Positions 7,973-16,393 of a DNA stretch of 64,000 nucleotides are shown here, in pieces. The DNA is taken from positions 1 through 64,000 of the forward strand of contig CALGKJ010000061.1 in assembly GCA_937930535.1 (NCBI GenBank), written 5' to 3'. A program made the translations under genes and the position numbers. Origin of the DNA: an uncultured Clostridia bacterium (GTDB lineage: Bacteria; Bacillota; Clostridia; Lutisporales; Lutisporaceae). The stretch's first letter is position 1; every line of letters begins with the position of its first letter. Below the pieces are notes generated by a model. It saw only the letters and a program-made list of their open reading frames with translations. It was not told the DNA's origin and did not search any database.

Positions 7973-8821
7973 TTAGTCCGCTGATAATGGGTCACTATCT
8001 GATGCCTCAGATAACTCTATTAAAACATTACTAAGATTTTTTAGGCAAGCTTTATTATAACTTACATTTTCGATATATCTTTTTATACGAAATACTACAC
8101 TGGTTTTATCTACATTTTTACCCTTGGTACTTAATAATATTTTGTGATACTCTTTATATAAGACTTTATTACCTAAACTTACTTGTATTTCAAGCTTTGT
8201 TTGAATACAAGCCAAATGATAAGTCAAATTATACTGTTTTTCATTTGCTTCTAAAGCCAGCTCTAAATATTTTTGTGCATTTTCATAGTCCTTCATATTT
8301 CTATACACATCAGCCATATTATTATATGTTACTACCATTGGGGATAGATTGGTTTCATCAGGATAAGTCAAGGCTTTTTCATAATATTCTAATGCGTCCT
8401 TGTATCGTTTAAGTCTTGCAGAAGCTAATCCCATATTGGAAATTGCACCTGCCTTCTCAAATTTTTTGGTGGCATAGTCTAAGGCTTTTTCAAAATGCTC
8501 CTTGGCTATACGATACTTAGTGCGCAAAAGCATAATACCCTTCCAGTAGTAGTAATAAAACATAGTGTTATTATCCAGGCAGTCTTTGTATATGTTCACT
8601 AGATCATCTATATTCTTGTACTTCTTTTCCGCTTTGTCCAGCATGTACTCTCTATAGTATATGTCCGCCAGCTCGCACCAGAAAAACACCCGTTTATTGA
8701 TCTCGATTTTAGGCAGTTCCTCAATGGCTATCTCATAACATTCAAGGCATCTAGTGATTTTATTGGTATAAAAATAGTTTGTTGCCAGTGACCTGTACAT
8801 CATGGCAGCCTCTAGCTGCAT
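7973..8821 (-). CDS. TPR-repeat protein, probably a 5'-truncated RRNPP-family regulator
   Basis: A 282-residue all-helical protein with at least four tetratricopeptide repeats (for example AISNMGLASARLKRYKDALEYYEKAL and VTYNNMADVYRNMKDYENAQKYLELAL, each read in parts). It is shorter than full RRNPP regulators, and no helix-turn-helix precedes the repeats. The only in-frame start (8821) lacks a ribosome binding site, the same frame is closed by a TAG 45 bases earlier, and a good AGAGGAG site further up has no usable start codon next to it. A 5' deletion of the HTH region is therefore likely; a Rap-like protein without HTH is the alternative. The next gene encodes a small exported peptide. Confidence 0.65.
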   Translation of the reverse strand: MQLEAAMMYRSLATNYFYTNKITRCLECYEIAIEELPKIEINKRVFFWCELADIYYREYMLDKAEKKYKNIDDLVNIYKDCLDNNTMFYYYYWKGIMLLRTKYRIAKEHFEKALDYATKKFEKAGAISNMGLASARLKRYKDALEYYEKALTYPDETNLSPMVVTYNNMADVYRNMKDYENAQKYLELALEANEKQYNLTYHLACIQTKLEIQVSLGNKVLYKEYHKILLSTKGKNVDKTSVVFRIKRYIENVSYNKACLKNLSNVLIELSEASDSDPLSAD

Positions 8822-8912
8822 TTCTTCATTTTTGAATAAACAAAACCGTATAACCTACATGTTCGGTTTATGCTATTTATCTCTCCTCTTTAATATTATG
8901 AATTGTAAAGAA

Positions 8913-8947
8913 TGCTCTGATAAAGCAACAGTTTATTCAGAGCATTC
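8913..8947 (-). terminator. terminator after the methyltransferase gene
   Basis: Minus-strand arms AATGCTCTGA and TCAGAGCATT enclose a 15-base loop, followed by TTCTTTAC. It lies just downstream of the methyltransferase stop and before the TPR gene. Confidence 0.7.
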
Positions 8948-8969
8948 CAGTGTAAATATTATAAAATAC

Positions 8970-9806
8970 CTATAGCTTTTGGATTACATAAATAATGTTC
9001 ATCCCACAGTCTAACGTCCCTGGTAACTTAGTAAATTCAATCTCTTTTCTTATAAGGAGTTCCCAAAATTCTTTATCTTGTTTTGCTTCGCATAAAGGTT
9101 CTTCTTTTGAATGCATAAATAACCCTGCAGAACTTTTTTCCAGAATCTTCACCTGCTTTCCTTCTAACAAAGCATCAAGTTCTTTACTTGTCATCATGTG
9201 CACATAATGCTTATTCTCTACTGGATAATGCTCTTTATCTTGCATCCCAGTGGTAAATAGCCATTCTGTCGCATCAATTCCGAACATGCCCTTTTCATAT
9301 ATTACCCCATTAAGATAGTACATTAATGCACCTATTAATGACATTGACCCAAGAATCAACTTGCCCTGCAGTTTAAGTATTCTCAGCATTTCATTTATCG
9401 CATTTTCCTCCTTATCGAATAAATAGTTAATAGGTCCTCCAATGCATACAGCAACATCATAAGTATTATCTGCGATGCCTTCCAGATTGGTTATGTCCAA
9501 AATCATGAAATCTTGCACTTTATCAACTAATCCAAGCTCCTCCATTTTTCTTTTATTAATTTCAATTTGAACTGGGGATAAATCAGAAGTAGTTAAGGAC
9601 TTGGACATATTTGCAATATCTTTTGTGAATCTTCCTGCACCAGCTCCTAATTCAATAACATTATCTGAATCAGAGATATATCGCTTTAATATATCAAGAT
9701 GTACATGATATAATAGTTCTCCTAATCTATCCTTTTCTAGCCGTTCCCATTCTCTATATCCATATCTATCATAGTGAACTCTTGGAATTTCTGGGTTATA
9801 CTTCAT
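8970..9806 (-). CDS. class I SAM-dependent methyltransferase
   Basis: A 278-residue protein with a Rossmann methyltransferase core: motif I VIELGAGAGRFT (residues about 52-63), the acidic post-I segment SDLSPVQIE, motif II around DVAVCIGGPINYLF and motif III LKLQGKLILGSM. The N-terminal YDRYGYREWERLEKDRLGEL is a substrate-cap element seen in small-molecule methyltransferases. I chose ATG 9806 because AAGGAG sits 8 bases before it; a GTG at 9815 is too close. It is preceded by a T-box leader and overlaps a Tyr-rich small ORF. The substrate is unknown, but the T-box suggests a link to an amino acid, perhaps tyrosine. Confidence 0.78.
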   Translation of the reverse strand: MKYNPEIPRVHYDRYGYREWERLEKDRLGELLYHVHLDILKRYISDSDNVIELGAGAGRFTKDIANMSKSLTTSDLSPVQIEINKRKMEELGLVDKVQDFMILDITNLEGIADNTYDVAVCIGGPINYLFDKEENAINEMLRILKLQGKLILGSMSLIGALMYYLNGVIYEKGMFGIDATEWLFTTGMQDKEHYPVENKHYVHMMTSKELDALLEGKQVKILEKSSAGLFMHSKEEPLCEAKQDKEFWELLIRKEIEFTKLPGTLDCGMNIIYVIQKL

Positions 9807-9879
9807 ATTTACCACTCCTTAAATAACTAATTATTGTAGTCTTTATGTAAAAAATGCCGCTAATGTCATAATCAATCAT
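9796..9879 (-). CDS. 27-codon Tyr-rich small ORF overlapping the methyltransferase start
   Basis: Read on the minus strand, a strong AGGAGGTGG site precedes an ATG at 9879. The 27 codons contain four Tyr and six Ile, and the TAA lies 10 bases inside the methyltransferase gene in another frame. This layout suggests translational coupling or a leader peptide placed after the T-box terminator. It has no recognisable homologue and may have no function as a peptide. Confidence 0.5.
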   Translation of the reverse strand: MIDYDISGIFYIKTTIISYLRSGKYEV

Positions 9880-9920
9880 TGATACCACCTCCTGAAGTTA
9901 ACTTCTTATTTTTGTGGTAC

Positions 9921-10172
9921 AAAAAAGAAAAGCTCTCATCCCTATAACAGGACGAAAGCCTAAATTTCGTTATACCACCTGATACCGCATACCAACATAT
10001 GAGTTCCTGTTAACGGCAGAAAACCGTCAGTACCTACTTAAAATTCGGTCTGAAACTCCAGAGGGATATTCAACATAATCTAATTAATACTAGGCTTCCA
10101 CTATTCCCAGCTCGCTGTGATTTTTCAAAAATGTTTACTGTCTCTATCATCGTCTTCTTTTTATTAAGTTAA
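9921..10172 (-). ncRNA. T-box riboswitch, probable tyrosine specifier
   Basis: On the minus strand the leader shows CAGCGAGCTGGG and GTGGAAGCC stem I signatures, a specifier loop GAA followed by TAT (10068-10066), the T-box AGGTGGTATAACG (9980-9968) and a terminator with arms GCTTTCGTCC and GGGATGAGAGC (9959-9932) ending in a T run. In the Trp T-box of this window the specifier lies directly after GAA, so by analogy TAT (Tyr) is read here. ATC (Ile), one base on, cannot be fully excluded. It should control the small ORF and the methyltransferase. Confidence 0.85.
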
Positions 10173-10176
10173 TTGT

Positions 10177-10204
10177 ATTATACTCTACTTTCAATATTTT
10201 GTAA
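10177..10204 (-). promoter_or_regulatory. promoter of the methyltransferase T-box transcript
   Basis: Minus-strand TTTACA (10204-10199) and TATAAT (10182-10177) with a 17-base spacer, directly before the T-box stem I. Confidence 0.65.
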
Positions 10205-10335
10205 ATAAAGATAGGTGACAGGCACGACGTTTAAACGATTATTGAAATAACATATACCTTTCGCATTTGCTGATGTTACGGTGAACGGCATCATAAATAA
10301 CGGCGGTTTTTTAAATTATTTACTTCATACCCCAA

Positions 10336-10482
10336 TCTTTTGAACTTTAGGTACACTTACCGAAGCAGTCTTCAAAACAAACTGCACAGCAGAAACATTA
10401 GTGTTTTGTTTGACACAAAGGATATTATCTTATCACCCTTTACAGAATTACTGCCAAGAACTTCATGTTCTTATTATTTATT
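10336..10482 (-). pseudogene. fragment of a YhgE-like gene (copy of 61347-61494)
   Basis: This stretch matches the part of the yhgE-like gene encoding its C-terminal region almost base for base, with small indels that break the frame (for example the shared run AAACAAACTGCACAGCAGAA). Nothing of the rest of the gene is visible, and 10200-10335 holds no feature I can name. It is a decayed duplicate in the same orientation as the intact gene at 61.3-62.8 kb. Confidence 0.8.
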
Positions 10483-10538
10483 GCAGGAGGGAGATTGATA
10501 TTGCTGAGGTCTTTATAGTGATTGTCCATTGGAACATA

Positions 10539-11027
10539 CTATAATCTAATTTTATAGTGATTAAGCAGCTCATATACAATACTAGGAGAGTGTTTATGAA
10601 AATATTCTTCATATTGCCGATTTTCCACATTTTCATCATCAATCTTTAACAGCTCAATAACTACTTGAGTACTTTCATATCCTAATATAAGATTATGATC
10701 TATTCTTGGTATATATCCATCAGCAAAAGTAATAGTTGTATATCCATAAGGATATAGCCCTTTATCCTTGCATTTATCTGTACTATAGCACTCATAAGGC
10801 TTTTTTGGTAAATATATTTTGTTAGAGTTCTTATTAATGCTATATTCCTTCTCTAAATCAGTGATAATTATAGTGGCACTCTCAATCTGCTCCTTTGTAT
10901 TCATATCTATAATTTTGACCTTGGAGGTGCTGTATACTACATGGATATTGTTGAATGTTTTTATTATACTGATTGAAGCCGTTGAAATAGCTATAACTAC
11001 TATAATAAATAACAGTTTATTCTTCAC
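10539..11027 (-). CDS. small membrane-anchored or exported protein of unknown function
   Basis: A 162-residue protein with an N-terminal hydrophobic helix (KLLFIIVVIAISTASISII) that could be an uncleaved anchor or a signal peptide. The segment VKIIDMNTKEQIESATIIITD resembles the start of a carboxypeptidase-regulatory-like beta fold, and a YECYSTDKCKDKG stretch holds two Cys that could form a disulphide outside the cell. Start GTG 11027 has a perfect AGGAGG seven bases upstream. I do not recognise a named family. It is divergent from helD and downstream of nothing obvious. Confidence 0.6.
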   Translation of the reverse strand: MKNKLLFIIVVIAISTASISIIKTFNNIHVVYSTSKVKIIDMNTKEQIESATIIITDLEKEYSINKNSNKIYLPKKPYECYSTDKCKDKGLYPYGYTTITFADGYIPRIDHNLILGYESTQVVIELLKIDDENVENRQYEEYFHKHSPSIVYELLNHYKIRL

Positions 11028-11101
11028 GCTAATACCTCCTGCATCAATATATAAATCTGTTAGTATTGACCAATCATAAGTTTCAAACCGATAAATATGT
11101 A

Positions 11102-11138
11102 AAAAAAATAATTCCAGATTTACTGGAATTATTTTTTA
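11102..11138. terminator. hairpin between divergent genes
   Basis: AATTCCAG and CTGGAATT pair around a 5-base loop and are flanked by an A run on the left and a T run on the right, giving a compact terminator shape in both directions. It lies between two divergent genes, where a terminator is unexpected; it may be an attenuator in one leader or a relic. Confidence 0.6.
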
Positions 11139-11253
11139 TGTTATACTATAAAAATAGCAATAAAATACCTAATTATAATTAAATATTTACATATATATCA
11201 TAGCATAATACAAAGTCATATGTCAAGGGTTACTTTTTAGAAGGGGTGAGAGA

Positions 11254-13479
11254 ATGAACAATTATGACATGGAGTATCAAACTGAAAAAGAATATTTGGA
11301 AAAATCACTAAGGGTAATCAAGTACGAAATGGACAAAGAGCTGGGTATACTATCCGACAGGAAGCATGAGCTTTTGGAAGCTCGAAGGGAGATGTGGGAA
11401 AGCACCGTTCACTACTCCGATGATTTTGAAAAAATGATGGAAATAAGCCAATACCTGTCCTTGATTGGCAGTCAGACTGGAAGCTATAGAGGCACAATAA
11501 GGCAGATAGAAAAATATAAAAGAATGATATTCTCTCCATACTTTGGTAGGTTTGATTTTGTAGAAGATGGTTCAGAGGAAACAGAGAAGATATATGTAGG
11601 ACTCAATAATGTAACCGATTCACGAACTCTGGATATAGTAGTATATGACTGGCGTGCCCCTATTTCCAGTATATACTATCAATACGAGCTGGGACGGGTC
11701 TTTTATAAAGCTCCCAAAAGCATAATAGAAGGAAGCGTAAATTTGAAAAGACAATACAATATTAAGAACAGCAATCTGGAATACTACTTTGACTGCAATG
11801 TAAAAATAGACGATGAGCTGCTGCAAAAAGTACTGTGCCGCAATGCTTCGCCCAAGATGAGAAATATAGTAGAGTCCATACAAAAAGAACAGGATGTTAT
11901 TATCAGAGATACTGACAACGAGCTTCTTATGGTTCAGGGGGTTGCGGGAAGCGGTAAAACCTCTATAGCTTTGCATCGTATTGCATATTTGCTTTACTAT
12001 GGCATGGATTCTCAGGTACAGTCCAATAATATATTGATTATCTCCCCCAACTCTGTTTTCGGCAGCTATATTTCCACAGTACTGCCGGATTTGGGAGAAG
12101 AAAATGTAGATCAGCTTACCTTTGACGAGCTGTCTCTTAAGCTATTGGGTACAGCCGTCACTATAGAAAAAAGAAGCGAACAGCTAGAAGCATTGATTAC
12201 AGAGCAGTGCCAGCAAAAACCTAAGCTCAGAAAAAGCAGTATTGAATTTAAGGAATCAGAAGCATTTGCAGTTATATTAAAAAGACTGCTAAGCTACTAT
12301 GAAAAGCATATGGTAGAATTTGAGGATGTATATTACGATGGAAAACTCATAGAAACCAGACAACAACTAAAAAACATGTTCTATAATGATAAGCTGGAAA
12401 GACCCATGATACAAAGGCTGAAAAGAATAGAAAGAATACTGTTTAACTCTATACACCCCTACCAAAGACCCAGAGTAAAGAAAATCGAAAAGCTGGTGCA
12501 AACACTGGAAGGACACGAATTTGATGTAAAACCCTTCAGCCGCCTTATGTCCATAAAGGAGTCCAAGAGGCTGTATGATAAGATACGAAAATTCACCGAA
12601 ATAGACTACTTTGAGGTATACAAAAAGCTGTTTACCATAGACGGGCTATTAGAAAAGCTGGCTGTAGATTTAGATTTGCCTGAGAATATTAAAGATATAT
12701 CGGAATTTACCAGAGACAGTCTCCGGCAGGGCTATGTCTATTATGAGGATTGTGCTCCGCTGATATTTTTAAAGCTCAAGCTGGAAGGAAGCACAGAATA
12801 TCTTAATATAAGACAGGTGGTAGTAGATGAAGCGCAGGACTATACACCGCTGCAATACGAGATTTTCGGTATTTTATTCAGATACGCAGGCTTTACAGTA
12901 CTGGGAGACATACAGCAAGCCATAGATAAGGAAGTAGAATTAAGCTTATATGATAAAATAGATAAGATATTAAACAAACGAAGCTCCGTTCAACTGTATC
13001 TGGATAAAAGCTATAGATCCTCTTATGAGATAAGCATGTTTACACAAAAGCTGTTAAAACCTAAACAAGCTTGTATAAGCTTTGAAAGATATGAGGAAAA
13101 ACCCCAGATAATACAAAGCAGCAACGAACCTAAGATGCTGCAAGCAGTCATAGACAGCACAAAAGAGCTTGCTTCGGAAGGCTATAAGTCCATAGCAGTA
13201 ATATGCAAATCCATGCAGGAAGCCAGTGAGGTATACCAACAGCTTGAAAAGTCAATAGAAGTTAAGCTTGTAAGCGGCGAAGAAGAAATACAAAAGGGCG
13301 TGCTTGTTATGCCTGCATATATATCCAAGGGATTGGAATTTGACGCTGTGCTGGTGTATGACGTATCAAGGGAAAACTACAATAGCGAGCTGGACAGAAA
13401 GCTTTTATATGTTGCTTGTACTAGGGCTTTGCATAGGTTGAGGCTGTTTTATGCGGGGGATGTTTCGGAGATGGTGTAA
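11254..13479 (+). CDS. helD: HelD-type RNA polymerase recycling ATPase (UvrD/Rep-like helicase superfamily)
   Basis: A 741-residue superfamily 1 helicase-like ATPase. The N-terminal part (about 1-90) is a charged coiled coil that in HelD inserts into the RNA polymerase secondary channel. Walker A is VQGVAGSGKTSIALHR (about residues 228-243), motif II is VVVDEAQDYTPLQY, and motif VI is LLYVACTRALHRL. DWRAPISSIYY before Walker A is a family hallmark. The length matches Bacillus HelD. GAAGGGGTGAG precedes ATG 11254. HelD proteins release stalled RNA polymerase and in some bacteria protect against rifamycins; nothing here shows a special role for this copy. Confidence 0.9.
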   Translation: MNNYDMEYQTEKEYLEKSLRVIKYEMDKELGILSDRKHELLEARREMWESTVHYSDDFEKMMEISQYLSLIGSQTGSYRGTIRQIEKYKRMIFSPYFGRFDFVEDGSEETEKIYVGLNNVTDSRTLDIVVYDWRAPISSIYYQYELGRVFYKAPKSIIEGSVNLKRQYNIKNSNLEYYFDCNVKIDDELLQKVLCRNASPKMRNIVESIQKEQDVIIRDTDNELLMVQGVAGSGKTSIALHRIAYLLYYGMDSQVQSNNILIISPNSVFGSYISTVLPDLGEENVDQLTFDELSLKLLGTAVTIEKRSEQLEALITEQCQQKPKLRKSSIEFKESEAFAVILKRLLSYYEKHMVEFEDVYYDGKLIETRQQLKNMFYNDKLERPMIQRLKRIERILFNSIHPYQRPRVKKIEKLVQTLEGHEFDVKPFSRLMSIKESKRLYDKIRKFTEIDYFEVYKKLFTIDGLLEKLAVDLDLPENIKDISEFTRDSLRQGYVYYEDCAPLIFLKLKLEGSTEYLNIRQVVVDEAQDYTPLQYEIFGILFRYAGFTVLGDIQQAIDKEVELSLYDKIDKILNKRSSVQLYLDKSYRSSYEISMFTQKLLKPKQACISFERYEEKPQIIQSSNEPKMLQAVIDSTKELASEGYKSIAVICKSMQEASEVYQQLEKSIEVKLVSGEEEIQKGVLVMPAYISKGLEFDAVLVYDVSRENYNSELDRKLLYVACTRALHRLRLFYAGDVSEMV

Positions 13480-13748
13480 TGGGCAATGAAAAAATATTAT
13501 CACTTTCTATATAAAATGAGAGATACAAGCGTAAAAATATATTAATGCTGTTTAGTCCTATATTAATGTATTTTAACCTTCTCTTTGTGCATGATAGGGA
13601 AAAACTGGTGACTTATCAATTGATGCCTTGATACAATGGTATTGCGGTTTAAAAATACTATAGTGTAACAAATATAGTAATAGGATTGCAGCTTAAGCAA
13701 GGAAAACAAATAACATGGCACAATATTAGCAAAAAGGGAGGGTGCAAA

Positions 13749-14201
13749 ATGGTAAACACTTACGGTCCAGTGGGAGTAGGAAATGTATTATTCAGTGATG
13801 TTGAGCAAGCTTTACAGTCAGGTAGTGCTATTACAAAATTGACAATAGGTCATGGTGATGTTGTAGATAGCATTCAGGCTGCAAATGGCAGTACTATAAT
13901 GCCAAAGCACGGAGGCAATGGAGGGGGAATTGATGTTATAGACGTAAGTAACGACCCCATTGTAGGCATTATGGGTTTTACTGGCTCATATTTTGGTGCA
14001 GAACATGTTGTGCAATTGACTTTAATAACAAAAAGCGGAAATACACACGGTCCATATGGAACAACTAATTACGCAAAAAACCCATTTCAATTTAAGGTTC
14101 AAGGAAACGAAAGTGTAATTGCTTTCTATGGCTCAACATTCATGCATACTGATGGAACTAATTTTATAGGTTCTTTAGGACTTGCTGTTAAACCAGTTTA
14201 A
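13749..14201 (+). CDS. jacalin-like lectin domain protein
   Basis: A 150-residue single-domain protein. It begins YGPVGVGNVLFSDV and carries ITKLTIGHGDVVDSI, an HGGNGGG loop, IVGIMGFTGSYFG and HGPYGTTNYAKNPF, which together match the beta-prism repeats and GxGG carbohydrate loop of jacalin-like lectins. No signal peptide or anchor is visible, so it would act in the cytoplasm or leave by a non-classical route. ATG 13749 has GGGAGGG just upstream; earlier in-frame codons lack a site. It is transcribed alone and ends at a strong terminator. The sugar ligand is unknown. Confidence 0.75.
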   Translation: MVNTYGPVGVGNVLFSDVEQALQSGSAITKLTIGHGDVVDSIQAANGSTIMPKHGGNGGGIDVIDVSNDPIVGIMGFTGSYFGAEHVVQLTLITKSGNTHGPYGTTNYAKNPFQFKVQGNESVIAFYGSTFMHTDGTNFIGSLGLAVKPV

Positions 14202-14260
14202 AGGGTATAACAAAAAATAGTAAATATATCTGTATGTGAATAATATATACAGAAATTAGA

Positions 14261-14315
14261 ACAACACCCACAAAGAAGGCTTAGATGGAGCCTGCTTTGC
14301 GGGTGTTGTTTTTGA
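14261..14315 (+). terminator. intrinsic terminator after the lectin gene
   Basis: ACAACACCCACAAAG pairs with CTTTGCGGGTGTTGT with one mismatch; an inner AGGCT/AGCCT pairing lengthens the stem, and TTTTT follows. Confidence 0.88.
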
Positions 14316-14373
14316 GTTAAATACTGAAAAGCAAGGGCATGATAAAGAGCTTATGCCTTGGTAATGGAAGACT

Positions 14374-14702
14374 AAAGCTTACTTATCAGACTTAAGCTGC
14401 ATTATACAATGGTTTAAGCAAAATAATATATCCAGCTTCGATACAAAGGTTCTCAGGGAATAAATAAATTGCCAAAGACACTTCCGTCTGTTGATATAGT
14501 GAGGCTTTTAAAATCCCCTGTGCTTGAATACGATAATTTGAAGACTGAATTTAGAAAAAACATATACATAAGGAATAATGCAATAATTGAGTTGCTTTAT
14601 TGTACTGGCGTTAGAATAGGAGAACTTGTAGGAATAGATTTGAAAGACTTAAATACCGCAGAACAAACGTTGTTGATACATGGAAAAGGAAGAGATGATA
14701 TT
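14374..14702 (+). pseudogene. tyrosine recombinase (XerC/D-like) remnant
   Basis: Two pieces of a tyrosine recombinase remain. The first (14374-14460) encodes a core-binding-like helix pair (YLSDLSCIIQWFKQNNISSF) and ends at TAA. The second, in another frame from about 14469, encodes LPKTLPSVDIVRLL and NNAIIELLYCTGVRIGELVGI, which holds the first catalytic Arg region (TGVRIGEL), then LLIHGKGRDD. The rest of the catalytic domain (H-x-x-R, Tyr) is missing, because the frame runs straight into a TetR C-terminal domain. It is a fossil integrase, possibly from a lost mobile element. Confidence 0.75.
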
Positions 14703-15155
14703 TTTGTTGATCTAATTGATGAAGCATTAGACAAGATAAATGAGGCCTCATATTATGTATATAATTTAGATATGAAGGCAAAGGAAAAAATAACCTTAAC
14801 TCTGACTGAGCTATATAAGACCATTGAAACCAGTGAAGGCTTTAGACAAACCTGCAGCTTAATAGCACAAGCCATGAACTCTGCAGCAATCCCAGAAAAA
14901 GCACAAAGAATAATTAGTGAAAAACGGGATATTTCATATGAAATCTTTGCAAAAATCATGAAGGAGGGGCAAGCGGAAAATACAATAGTAGAGGGGAATC
15001 CTGAGGATTTAGCAATTCTATTTTGGAGCACTGTCGATGGCTTAACAATTTTTAATGCTACAAGACCATTACCATGCAGATTGCCTGATAAAGGCTTTAT
15101 TGAATCTATGTTTTTTATAGCTTATAGAGAAACAACTGGAAATGCTAAATTATGA
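14703..15155 (+). pseudogene. TetR-family regulator, C-terminal domain only, fused to the recombinase fragment
   Basis: The residues after the recombinase fragment (DEALDKINEASYYVYNLDMK, then GFRQTCSLIAQAMNS and LAILFWSTVDGLTIF) look like the ligand-binding helices of a TetR-type repressor, but the N-terminal helix-turn-helix is absent. The fusion is in frame over 14469-15155, giving a 228-codon open frame, yet no start signal is evident. The 3' end overlaps the repeated hairpin element. Most likely a deletion joined two unrelated genes; a functional chimera is unlikely. Confidence 0.65.
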
Positions 15156-15172
15156 AGTTATTTCTCTACAAT
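15121..15172 (+). repeat. repeated hairpin element, copy 2
   Basis: GAGAAACAACTGGA and, 13 bases later, AGTTATTTCTC form the same stem-loop as at 1385-1455. It overlaps the last codons of the TetR fragment, and an AAAAGGAG site follows before the esterase fragment. Confidence 0.6.
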
Positions 15173-15204
15173 AGCTGTAGGAATTTTAAAAGGAGTTGTT
15201 TTAA

Positions 15205-15553
15205 ATGAGTTTAAAAGGAAAAATCTTTCATGTTATGTTAAAATATAGACATCTATTAAAGGGACAATTAAAACCAGAGATAATAGATAAAAACACATCA
15301 ATTGAAAAGCTGCGATGTGAAAGCGATGAGATGGCAGCAAAGCTGCTAAAAAAAATTGATAGGATTACCTATAGGCAGTCAGAGTTTTAAGACTTTTATG
15401 CAGAATGGGTTGAACTGAAGGGAGCATCACAGGATAAGGTGTTACTTTATTTCCATGGTGGTGGCTTTGTAATGGGCAATACAAAATCCCACCGAAATAT
15501 AGTTGGGAATATTGTAAAGTACTTAGGAGTAAATGCCTTAGTCTTCAACAACT
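15205..15553 (+). pseudogene. alpha/beta-hydrolase (HSL-type esterase) fragment
   Basis: ATG 15205 follows a good AAAAGGAG site. The frame encodes an N-terminal lid region, is broken by TAA at 15388-15390, then continues in the same frame into LLYFHGGGFVMGNTKSHR, the oxyanion-hole HGGGF motif of hormone-sensitive-lipase-type esterases. It stops making sense at about 15553, where sequence of the YhgE-like gene in the opposite orientation begins. The nucleophile elbow and the rest of the catalytic triad are missing, so the gene is dead. Confidence 0.8.
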
Positions 15554-15725
15554 TCTGCCAAAAACTCAGCTTAAAAGGATTAGATGCAACAGGTTTTGGA
15601 ACTTCGGGTAAACTTATAGAAGTATTCTTTGCCGTTTATTGTTATTAGCTCTATTTCAAAATCACGAACATCGGCTGTTACAGTAATATCATACCATTGC
15701 CCGGCAAAATAGTATAAAGTATGAA
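15552..15725 (-). pseudogene. internally deleted fragment of a YhgE-like gene
   Basis: The left part matches the 3' end of the yhgE-like gene (about 61305-61395), and the right part (about 15628-15710) matches about 62167-62255 nearly base for base, for example TTTCAAAATCACGAACATCG. The roughly 800 bases between them in the intact gene are missing. Orientation is the same as the intact copy. This fragment forms the left flank of the NRPS locus. Confidence 0.8.
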
Positions 15726-16393
15726 AAATCAATAATAGTATACTCTGTGCTGATTTTTTGTAACATGATATTGTTTTTATAAAGGCTAAGTGAGATAATT
15801 GTTTTAGGTAGTTTGTGCTAAAAATCATAAATATGAAATCTTAGTAAGTATGGGGCATGCATTATTTAGTGGTCAATCTAGGATGTAATTTTAATATTAT
15901 TGATCTGTTGATGTAAAGAAAACCTAGATTTATGAAAGTTTTATGTTGATGTTTTAATCTCAGATGGCTAAAAAATTATGATTTTGGATCGTGAATTATC
16001 TTCTTTTTATGTAGAAAATTATACTGAAACAATTGGAGAAGAGAAATTAAAAACTATTGTAAAATGAGAGTATTGTGCATATTATAAAAAATATCCCCCC
16101 ACCATTAAATAGTTGTATTGAATGACAACGAATTTAAATGGAACGTCAGAGCAATAAACGTATCTATCAACGTAGAAATTCTCAGGGTTGCAATCTGTTA
16201 TTTCCAGAAAAAAGAACCACTACATAGAGTCAAATCAGCAGCACGCAGCAGAAAAACCTTTTGAACCACAAACATAGAGCCATAAATCCAATCAAAATGG
16301 CTTACATATGATACTGAGCTCAAGTACGATAACTCCAAGAATGCTTATTTAGTGTTATAGATAAACCAACTCTAAAACTCAAAATACTTTTCG

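Noticed and set aside
8970-9806. Methyltransferase as a tailoring enzyme of the NRPS product
   Set aside because: It is 7 kb away, on the other strand, under its own T-box and separated by unrelated genes.
15978-16067. 29-codon open frame in the gene-poor region
   Set aside because: No ribosome binding site, no homology I recognise, very AT-rich surroundings.
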